A stretch of 20,526 bases of DNA, taken from the NCBI GenBank assembly GCA_964510525.1, contig CAZECE010000122.1, positions 1 to 20,526 of the forward strand, in the 5' to 3' direction. Positions 6,618 through 12,156 of the stretch are shown piece after piece (positions within the stretch are counted from its first letter, which is position 1; the number at the start of each line of letters is the position of its first letter). This stretch comes from CAZECE01 sp964510525. GTDB taxonomy: Bacteria > Pseudomonadota > Gammaproteobacteria > Pseudomonadales > JANQJO01. Below the pieces are notes generated by a model. The model ran no database searches. It was not told where the DNA came from and worked only from the letters and a program-made list of their open reading frames with translations. Made by a program: the position numbers and the translations under genes.

Positions 6618-7673
6618 TTAACGTAACTGGGCCTTCACAAGAGCGCGCTTGGGCAATGGGTGTCCTTCTATGGTCATCGTTTGTTCGTCATTTAGAAAGT
6701 CACTTAACGATTCAAACGTCATCCACTCGGTGCGACGTTGCTCCTCACATGTTGTCGGGCTGACATCGACGAGTTCGATCTGAGAAAATCCAACCCGTTT
6801 TAACCATTGCATTAACGTATCCGTGCTTGGAATAAACCAAACGTTGCGCATCTTGGCGTATCGGCCGTCGGGTACCAACACCTCTCCTAACTTGCCATCG
6901 ATGATTAAGGTTTCAAGGATTAGGTGTCCATTAGGCTTTAAGGTATTTTTTAGCTGGTATAAGTGATCAAAGGGGGAGCGCCTGTGGTAAAGCACGCCCA
7001 TTGAAAAGACGCGATCAAAGCATTTTAACTGGTCAGGTAATTGCTCAACACCGATGGGTAAAACAAAGTTGGCTAAGCTTTTCGGTAAAAAGGTGCGAAT
7101 CGCTTGCCATTGCAGAACAAACTTAAACGTTGGATCAATCCCCACTACCAGGTCAGCGCCTTTGCCCAGCATGCGCCAACCGTAGTACCCATTGCCAGCG
7201 CCGATATCTAAAATGCGTTCGCCTTCCAGTGTGTCAAAAGCCTGTTCTAATCGTTGCCATTTCTTGTGTGATTGCCACTCTGTATCGATCAACAAGCCGA
7301 AGAGTTCAAACGGTCCTTTGCGCCAGGGATGAAGCCCCATCAAGTGTTGTTGGAGTTCTTCTCGTTGCGCATGACTCAAAGCGGGGTTGGCTTTTACGTT
7401 GATGGCATGGCTGTTGAGGTCGTAGCTGCTGGGGTGGTAGTTGCTGGTGTCGTAGCTGTTGGGGTCGTATTGGTTGAGACGGCTGTTGCTATCAGTCAAT
7501 TGGTTGCGAAACCGTTCTAAAGCCTCCAAGGAGGCAAACCACTCTTTAGCATCACCCCAGCGTTCATGAATCGGAAAGCTTTGCAACTCTTGCTTTAAAG
7601 TAGGCAGCCAGTGCTTGAAATCTTCATGCTCTAAGTGTTTGAACAGCTCTGAGTAAAAAGACGATAAGTCCAT
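6618..7673 (-). CDS. cmoB: tRNA U34 carboxymethyltransferase CmoB
   Basis: CmoB transfers a carboxymethyl group from carboxy-SAM to 5-hydroxyuridine at tRNA position 34, making cmo5U for wobble decoding. I start it at Met 7673 (MDLSSFYSEL), giving 351 aa; the open frame extends 35 residues further without family similarity. Visible: PWRKGPFELFGLLIDTEW (about 116-133), the SAM motif ILDIGAGNGYYGWRM (about 154-168), VGIDPT, and the diagnostic FSMGVLYHRRSP (about 223-234). LETLIIDG, YAKMRNVWFIP and EEQRRTEWM follow. It is about 28 residues longer than E. coli CmoB. Much of the excess is four copies of a Tyr-Asp-x-x-Ser-like pentapeptide at residues 69-88, encoded by a 15-bp tandem repeat. It lies 37 bp downstream of cmoA, so co-transcription is likely. 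Confidence 0.95.
   Translation of the reverse strand: MDLSSFYSELFKHLEHEDFKHWLPTLKQELQSFPIHERWGDAKEWFASLEALERFRNQLTDSNSRLNQYDPNSYDTSNYHPSSYDLNSHAINVKANPALSHAQREELQQHLMGLHPWRKGPFELFGLLIDTEWQSHKKWQRLEQAFDTLEGERILDIGAGNGYYGWRMLGKGADLVVGIDPTFKFVLQWQAIRTFLPKSLANFVLPIGVEQLPDQLKCFDRVFSMGVLYHRRSPFDHLYQLKNTLKPNGHLILETLIIDGKLGEVLVPDGRYAKMRNVWFIPSTDTLMQWLKRVGFSQIELVDVSPTTCEEQRRTEWMTFESLSDFLNDEQTMTIEGHPLPKRALVKAQLR
7410..7469 (-). repeat. In-frame 4 x 15-bp tandem repeat inside cmoB
   Basis: Four 15-bp units lie end to end: 7455-7469 (YDPNS), 7440-7454 (YDTSN), 7425-7439 (YHPSS) and 7410-7424 (YDLNS). Each keeps the pattern TAC-(G/C)AC-nnn-Ann-AnC on the coding strand. They encode a polar Tyr/Asn/Ser linker in the N-terminal region, before the SAM-binding fold. 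A unit length divisible by three means copy-number change would not shift the frame. Confidence 0.9.
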
Positions 7674-7710
7674 GTTGATCGGGCATCTTTGAGGGGTTGT
7701 TTTGTTGGGG

Positions 7711-8484
7711 TTATTTTTCGGCGGCGATGCCGACAAACTGCAAACATTGAAAGAAAACGTGTACGGATCGAAAGCCAACGGCTTTCAGGCGTTCGGTGTG
7801 TTGCGCCAGGGTTTCAATTTTTAAAACCGATTCTAGGGCTTGGCGTTTCTGGCTGATTTCAAGTGCCGAATAGCCTTGGTGGCTTTTGTATTGTTCGTGC
7901 GTTTCAGTAAACCAGCGGTGCTCGTTTTCATCCAGTTGGCGGGTTTTCTCAGATAATAAGAGCAGGCCGCCGGGTAACAGGCCTTGGTAAATACGTTCCA
8001 GGCACTCCGTTCGGTCTTCGATGGGTAGGAACTGCAAGCAATAATTTAAGATAGCCAAAGAGGCGTTTTCGTAGCGTATGTGTCGAATGTCATCTTGCTG
8101 AAGTTGAATGTTGGCAAAGTTGTTCAGTGTGCCGAGTTTGGCTTTGGCTTGTTCAATCATCGCCGGGGCGTTATCAATGGCGATAAACTTCACGTTCGTT
8201 AATCGAGGATCTTGTTGTATGGTATGACTCAATTGGTAGGTAACCGCGCCATGAGAGCAACCCAAATCGTAGACTCGTGTGTTGGGGCGTATGACCTTTT
8301 TTCCCAAGCTGCCAATCAGTTCCAGTAAGGCTTGATAGCCTGGAACAGAGCGCTGAATCATATCTGGAAAAACTTGGGCAACGGTTTTATCAAAGCTAAA
8401 AGGCGAGATGTGTTGATGCGGATGGCGGTAGACCTGATCAATGGCGTTGCGTGTTGTAAGCTCTTCTATTTCTGTGGTGTCCAT
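7711..8484 (-). CDS. cmoA: Carboxy-SAM synthase CmoA
   Basis: CmoA makes carboxy-S-adenosylmethionine from SAM and prephenate, the donor used by CmoB. 257 aa, against 247 in E. coli. The N-terminal FDKTVAQVFPDMIQRSVPGY (about 31-50) is strongly conserved in CmoA. The SAM motif VYDLGCSHGAV is at 71-81, with IAIDNAPAMIEQA after it. ILNYCLQFLP, GLLLLSEK and HEQYKSHQGYSALEISQKR (about 194-212) are family hallmarks, and the C-terminus FQCLQFVGIAAEK matches the expected end. ATG 8484 has an AAGAG ribosome site 8 nt upstream. cmoB follows on the same strand, as in E. coli. The upstream neighbour is an ankyrin gene 47 bp away. Confidence 0.96.
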   Translation of the reverse strand: MDTTEIEELTTRNAIDQVYRHPHQHISPFSFDKTVAQVFPDMIQRSVPGYQALLELIGSLGKKVIRPNTRVYDLGCSHGAVTYQLSHTIQQDPRLTNVKFIAIDNAPAMIEQAKAKLGTLNNFANIQLQQDDIRHIRYENASLAILNYCLQFLPIEDRTECLERIYQGLLPGGLLLLSEKTRQLDENEHRWFTETHEQYKSHQGYSALEISQKRQALESVLKIETLAQHTERLKAVGFRSVHVFFQCLQFVGIAAEK

Positions 8485-8531
8485 AAGCGCTCTTTTTATA
8501 TTTTTTCTATGCTACGTTAGTGATTTGAACG

Positions 8532-9119
8532 TCATGCGGGTCTCGCTTTTACGTCCTCATACCGGCTGGCCAATAACTTAGCCAAAGAGTCTTGTCGGTT
8601 TTGGTTTGCAATGCTGATTGCCGTCTGGCCGACTCGATTTTTAATGTGAGGGTCTGCCCCTTTTTCCAGTAGCCGAATAATGATCGGGCGGTGGTCTTTC
8701 TGGCTGGCGATATGCAGTGCGGTATTTCCTTCACCGTTAGTGACGTTAGGGTTGGCATGGTGAAACAAAATTTGCTCGACTTGCTCAATGTTTTCAAGGC
8801 GTGTCGCGGTGATTATAACGGGTTCATAATGCTTGTTGGTGGTGTTTAATTCAGCTCCTTTTTGAATCAACCAGTTGGCGAGAGCAAAATCTTTATGGAG
8901 CAGTGCCGACTGCAACAAGCTACACCCATCGCTGGATTGCGTATTAATTGAAATATGATGATCTTCTATCAAAAAAATAGCGTCTTGAGTTTTTTGTTTG
9001 CGAATCGCAATAAAAAGATCCGTTTGAGCTTTGGTTTGGGGTAAAGAATGTTTTTTGGGTTTAGAGTCAGCAGGAGAGCCTTTAAAGAGGGTGCTGAGTT
9101 TCTTTAAGATTTTCGCCAT
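8532..9119 (-). CDS. Small ankyrin-repeat protein
   Basis: A 195-residue protein of probable protein-binding role; the partner is unknown. After a basic N-terminus (about 1-30) it has four or five ankyrin-type helical repeats (about 31-190). The best are DGCSLLQSALLHKDFALANWLIQKGAELN (64-92), GNTALHIASQKDHRPIIIRLLEKGADPH (131-158) and GQTAISIANQNRQDSLAKLLAS (164-185). There is no signal peptide or membrane helix, so it is probably cytoplasmic. ATG 9119 has an AGGGGA-like ribosome site. It lies 50 bp downstream of folD and 47 bp upstream of cmoA on the same strand, consistent with one operon, but nothing in the sequence links it to folate or tRNA modification. Confidence 0.85.
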   Translation of the reverse strand: MAKILKKLSTLFKGSPADSKPKKHSLPQTKAQTDLFIAIRKQKTQDAIFLIEDHHISINTQSSDGCSLLQSALLHKDFALANWLIQKGAELNTTNKHYEPVIITATRLENIEQVEQILFHHANPNVTNGEGNTALHIASQKDHRPIIIRLLEKGADPHIKNRVGQTAISIANQNRQDSLAKLLASRYEDVKARPA

Positions 9120-9169
9120 GAACGTTATCCCCTGTGGTTACTTTAAAGGTTTCCTTAAAGCGAAAGCGG

Positions 9170-10024
9170 TTATGAGTGGATCGTTTTTTGAGCTGCAAGC
9201 AATGTGTTTTGTAATAGCATCGCAACGGTCATCGGGCCAACGCCGCCAGGCACTGGCGTGATCCACTTAGCCTGCTCTTTTGCTGTTGAGAACTCAATAT
9301 CGCCGACTAATTTGCCCGAAGGTAGACGGTTAATGCCAACATCGATGACGATGGCATCCGGTTTGATCCAGTTGCCAGGGATGAACTCAGGCTTACCCAC
9401 ACCCACCACTAACACCTCAGCTCGTTGAATGTGTTGCTGCAAATGTTGAGTGAATTTGTGACACACTGTCACCGTGCAACCGGCGAGGAGCAGCTCCAGC
9501 GCCATAGGTCGACCGACAATGTTTGAGGCGCCGACGACCACGGCTTCTTTGCCAGTTAAGTCTTGTTCGGTTGTTTCGAGTAGTTTCATGATGCCCATGG
9601 GAGTGCAAGGGCGAATCTGAGGCTGCCTTAAGGCGAGTAGGCCAATATTATGTGGATGAAAGCCATCAACATCTTTCTCATGACGGATCAGTTGCAGCAA
9701 TGTGTCGCTGTTGAGGTGCTCTGGGAGCGGCAGCTGAACTAATATGCCATCGATTGTTTTGTCATTGTTTAATGATTCAATCAGAGTGACGAGCTCGGTT
9801 TCTGGGGTATTCTCTGGCAAATGCACCAAGTTAGAGTGAATGCCGGCGGCTTCACAGGCGGCGCGTTTTTTATTGACGTACACTTCTGAGGCGGGATCCG
9901 CTCCGACTAATATAACGGCCAGGCCGGGTGCTCGATGGCCTTCTTTGAGACGCGTATGAATGGCAAGCTTGGTTTGCTCGTTAATCTGCTGGGCGAGAGC
10001 GCTGCCGTCTAGAATCTGGGCCAT
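9170..10024 (-). CDS. folD: Bifunctional methylenetetrahydrofolate dehydrogenase / methenyltetrahydrofolate cyclohydrolase
   Basis: FolD interconverts 5,10-methylene-, 5,10-methenyl- and 10-formyl-tetrahydrofolate with NADP. This supplies one-carbon units for purines and formyl-Met-tRNA. I start it at Met 10024 (MAQILDG), giving 284 aa, the usual FolD length; an upstream ATG (10048) adds eight residues. Visible: YVNKKRAACEAAGI with the catalytic Tyr49 and Lys53, GILVQLPLP, EKDVDGFHPHN (about 116-126), the nucleotide-binding VVGASNIVGRP (163-173), and ITPVPGGVGPMTVAMLL near the C-terminus. The common Arg of VGRS is Ala here. There is no clear ribosome site at either start. A perfect TATAAT about 65 bp upstream is a likely promoter. 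Confidence 0.95.
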   Translation of the reverse strand: MAQILDGSALAQQINEQTKLAIHTRLKEGHRAPGLAVILVGADPASEVYVNKKRAACEAAGIHSNLVHLPENTPETELVTLIESLNNDKTIDGILVQLPLPEHLNSDTLLQLIRHEKDVDGFHPHNIGLLALRQPQIRPCTPMGIMKLLETTEQDLTGKEAVVVGASNIVGRPMALELLLAGCTVTVCHKFTQHLQQHIQRAEVLVVGVGKPEFIPGNWIKPDAIVIDVGINRLPSGKLVGDIEFSTAKEQAKWITPVPGGVGPMTVAMLLQNTLLAAQKTIHS

Positions 10025-10088
10025 AATGATAAAGCTGTTTGGGTTCAATGCAACTAAGAAGTCGATTTTCTAGATCGATTCAAATTCG

Positions 10089-10094
10089 ATTATA
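10089..10094 (-). promoter_or_regulatory. Putative folD -10 element
   Basis: The minus strand reads TATAAT within TACTATAATCG, in the gap between folD and the upstream receiver-domain gene. It would give a folD leader of about 58 nt. No good -35 hexamer sits at 16-18 bp; the space is filled by an inverted repeat instead. Confidence 0.45.
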
Positions 10095-10122
10095 GTACTG
10101 AGAGTTGAATCAGTATCAGTAC
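10095..10122. repeat. 7-bp inverted repeat between the receiver-domain gene and folD
   Basis: GTACTGA (10095-10101) and TCAGTAC (10116-10122) are separated by 14 bp and abut the folD -10 box. With no T-run after it on the minus strand it is not a typical terminator. An operator overlapping the promoter is possible. Confidence 0.45.
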
Positions 10123-10129
10123 AGTGATA

Positions 10130-10930
10130 TCAAAAAATAACCGAACTGTCTTTCAGCAAAAATGCGAGGCTACCACAAAACAGGGCGGATCCCAAAAATA
10201 TGCACTGGATGAATGTGTTTTTTAAACGTTCTGTTTTCTTTTTCTGAGTTTCAATTTCCGTTTTAAGTAAGCCGATTTCTGCCAGCAGCTTTTTTTCAAT
10301 CGCACTGGATAAATTTTGTTGGCTTAACTGCAGCCAGTGGGAAAGTTCTTCTTTTTGTTCTTTCAGCAACGTTTGTAGAGAGTCTTCCGAGACTAGGTTG
10401 TGAGCAGCGTAAGAGGTCTCGGGATCATTGTTGATGGATTCTATTTCAATAGCTGCAAGATCGGCGAGGTTGTCTAATGAGTTATTGAGCAGAGTTTCAG
10501 CTTCGGAGTGAGAGGCTCCGGCGTGGCAATTTTGCATCTTATCTGAGAATGATCTCAGTTCTGCAACAACTTGTTCCACATCGGTGTGTTTTAGCGAGGT
10601 GGGGACGGCTCCGATGGCGCCGAGTAAGCGTGCCTGATCAGCGTAGACTTTACCTTCTTCGGAAGAAAAAGTGAGCACAGGGATTTTACCTGCAGAAGGG
10701 TTGGTTTTAATCGCTTTTACCGCTTGCAAACCTGTTAAGCCATCAATGTTTCGATTCATGAAAATGACATCAGGCTTAACGGCTGAAGGATTGTTTAATA
10801 AGATGATGGCATCATCAGCGGTACTGGCGACAAGAGCTGAAAAGCCATTCTTTTCAAGAAGTTGCACCAAGAAGTGTCTACAAAAATCGGTACTTTCGAT
10901 AATCAAAGCGGTTTTAGGTGGCCGATTCAT
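10130..10930 (-). CDS. Degenerate response-regulator receiver protein with C-terminal membrane anchor
   Basis: A 266-residue protein with a CheY-like fold (about 5-125), a long polar linker, a predicted coiled coil (about 180-235) and one hydrophobic segment (about 239-260), where it probably anchors in the inner membrane. The receiver domain keeps the overall pattern (TALIIES, PDVIFMN, IPVLTFSS, LLGAIGAVPTS), but key residues are changed. The phosphoacceptor Asp is Asn59, the acidic pair is Glu12-Ser13, and the conserved Lys is Thr111. The switch Ser (Ser89) remains. It is therefore unlikely to be phosphorylated in the standard way and may be a pseudo-receiver used for binding. ATG 10930 has no clear ribosome site. 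No histidine kinase is adjacent. The specific function is unknown. Confidence 0.75.
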   Translation of the reverse strand: MNRPPKTALIIESTDFCRHFLVQLLEKNGFSALVASTADDAIILLNNPSAVKPDVIFMNRNIDGLTGLQAVKAIKTNPSAGKIPVLTFSSEEGKVYADQARLLGAIGAVPTSLKHTDVEQVVAELRSFSDKMQNCHAGASHSEAETLLNNSLDNLADLAAIEIESINNDPETSYAAHNLVSEDSLQTLLKEQKEELSHWLQLSQQNLSSAIEKKLLAEIGLLKTEIETQKKKTERLKNTFIQCIFLGSALFCGSLAFLLKDSSVIF

Positions 10931-11289
10931 GATGATTTTGGTACCAATTTAAAGGAGAAATATCAAAATAACTTAACTTGAAATTATTTTGGCCTTACCT
11001 AAAAAATTAGGCTGTACCCTCTGTATTTGCAAATTTTGCTGATGAAATCCAGGGATTGTTAAGGCAGTGTGAGCTTAATGTAAGCAATTGTAATCTATAG
11101 GCTTATTTTAAAGGCGGTGACTTGCTGATCATTCAAATTTTCAAGTAGTATTTCTTTCACATCAAAAAAAGTATGTGCGCTGATTCAAAGTAATGGCTTT
11201 CCTTAGTTTTTTTGATGGCAGTTGCCACCTATACTTTATGTACGGTTTAACTTTCGAGCGTTTTATAACTAAACAGGAGGAACAAACCG
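10931..11289. other. Intergenic region between divergent receiver-domain and small membrane protein genes
   Basis: About 360 bp, AT-rich, without a supported gene. It contains a small CCTAA-AAAA-TTAGG hairpin near 10998 and a widely spaced 11-bp perfect inverted repeat (11160-11217). The plus-strand leader of the 94-residue membrane protein begins here. TATACT near 11230 is a possible -10, but no good -35 is visible. The last bases hold a strong AGGAGG ribosome site. Confidence 0.55.
11160..11217. repeat. 11-bp perfect inverted repeat upstream of the small membrane protein gene
   Basis: CATCAAAAAAA (11160-11170) and TTTTTTTGATG (11207-11217) are exact complements separated by 36 bp. As RNA this would form a long hairpin; as DNA the A-tracts would be bent. 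It sits about 70-130 bp before the gene at 11290, where regulation is expected. Confidence 0.65.
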
Positions 11290-11574
11290 ATGAATACTGA
11301 AAAGACACATTCAGGATCTCCTCATTATTTAGAGAACACGGGTTTTGCTAGTGATCCCAATGGTTACAGTGCGTTAGGTCGACTTTTAGTGTTTTCACTG
11401 GTATTTCAAGTTGTGTTAGCAACGTTTTCAGTTTGGGCCTGGGTCTCTTTTGTAGTTTTGAGCAGCATGGTGCTTTTATTTATGTTGGTCTTTCGCGCCA
11501 CAGAGCAAGAATCCCCTGCAGCTGCATTGATGCCAGTTGTTCCAGTCGCAGAGTCACCCGTTTCGACAGATTAA
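11290..11574 (+). CDS. Small membrane protein of unknown function
   Basis: A 94-residue protein. The N-terminal 28 residues are polar. Two adjacent hydrophobic segments (about 31-46 and 49-68) should form a membrane hairpin, followed by a short Ala/Pro/Val-rich tail ending in STD. It has no signal peptidase motif and no recognised family. It is convincing as a gene because a strong AGGAGG ribosome site lies 8 nt upstream of ATG 11290 and a textbook terminator follows the stop by about 20 nt. It appears to be a single-gene transcript. Confidence 0.75.
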   Translation: MNTEKTHSGSPHYLENTGFASDPNGYSALGRLLVFSLVFQVVLATFSVWAWVSFVVLSSMVLLFMLVFRATEQESPAAALMPVVPVAESPVSTD

Positions 11575-11596
11575 ATTTATTAACAGCATTAGATCG

Positions 11597-11628
11597 AAAA
11601 AAGCCTCGGTATAAGCCGGGGCTTTTTT
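11597..11628 (+). terminator. Rho-independent terminator after the small membrane protein gene
   Basis: A-run plus GCCTCGG (about 11597-11609) pairs with CCGGGGC plus a six-T run (about 11616-11627), with one T-G wobble and a 6-nt loop. The A-tract before and T-run after allow it to work in both directions, but it serves the gene ending at 11574. Confidence 0.9.
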
Positions 11629-11640
11629 GTGGGCGGTTTT

Positions 11641-11670
11641 GTTCTAAGTATTGATCTTTTGAGTTAGAAC
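11641..11670. repeat. 7-bp inverted repeat upstream of the small secreted protein gene
   Basis: GTTCTAA (11641-11647) and TTAGAAC (11664-11670) are exact complements 16 bp apart, located 50-80 bp before the secreted-protein start. TTGATC (11651-11656) lies between the arms and could be a -35, but the matching -10 (TAGCGT) is poor. A regulator site is possible. Confidence 0.4.
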
Positions 11671-11719
11671 GCTTAGCGTATCAGTCCGTTTACGAATGAT
11701 TGATTGTTATGAGGGCATT

Positions 11720-12028
11720 ATGAAAAAGCTTCTGGTTTTACTTCTTTTTTTATCTACGCCGAGTTTTGCTTGGGTTTCTGCCAGCAACGTTAAAATTACA
11801 AAACTCATTGCCTGGGAAAATCTAGATGATGATGGACCTCTTCATTTCGAAATGTCTGATGGAAGATGGTGTTATGTCCCTTCAGGAAAGAAAACCCTGA
11901 ATTCTTTGGTTTTTACACTTTATGCAGCCGGTCGTAATATTGAATATCATTGTCATGATGCAGCGGACTCAAGTTCCGGCGGCTCAGTTCCGGCGGCACA
12001 TAAACTCCATAGGATTATTTCTTGGTAG
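11720..12028 (+). CDS. Small secreted protein of unknown function
   Basis: I start this at ATG 11720 (MKKLLVLLLFLSTPSFA), which places a classical Sec signal peptide at the N-terminus with likely cleavage after Ala17. The open frame to 11696 adds eight residues that would spoil it. A GAGGG ribosome site lies about 5 nt upstream. Length is 102 aa, about 85 when mature. The mature part has two cysteines, in RWCYVPSG and YHCHDA, which could form a disulfide in the periplasm. It also has a segment TLNSLVFTLYAAGRNIEYHC and the ending HKLHRIISW. This resembles the many small secreted proteins of marine gammaproteobacteria with a C-terminal Cys-containing strand, but no named family can be given. 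A terminator follows 94 bp after the stop. Confidence 0.75.
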   Translation: MKKLLVLLLFLSTPSFAWVSASNVKITKLIAWENLDDDGPLHFEMSDGRWCYVPSGKKTLNSLVFTLYAAGRNIEYHCHDAADSSSGGSVPAAHKLHRIISW

Positions 12029-12094
12029 GGCTTATCAAATAGTTCTATTTATGTTTTTTTATTGCTGATTAATTGAGCTTTTTATATTTTCTCG

Positions 12095-12124
12095 TTGGGC
12101 AAACGAATACTCCTCGATTATAAT
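12095..12124 (+). promoter_or_regulatory. Putative mfd promoter
   Basis: TTGGGC (12095-12100) and a perfect TATAAT (12119-12124) are 18 bp apart, ending 32 bp before the mfd start codon. Transcription would begin near 12131, inside the terminator hairpin that ends the upstream unit, leaving a leader of about 25 nt with no Shine-Dalgarno sequence. Confidence 0.5.
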
Positions 12125-12151
12125 GCGGTCTCTTTTTTAGACCGCATTTTT
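12122..12151 (+). terminator. Rho-independent terminator overlapping the mfd promoter
   Basis: AATGCGGTCT (12122-12131) and AGACCGCATT (12139-12148) form a perfect 10-bp stem with a T-rich 7-nt loop, followed by a short T-run. It most likely ends the secreted-protein transcript. It ends only a few bases before the mfd start codon, and its left arm overlaps the mfd -10 box. Confidence 0.8.
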
Positions 12152-12156
12152 CGTTT

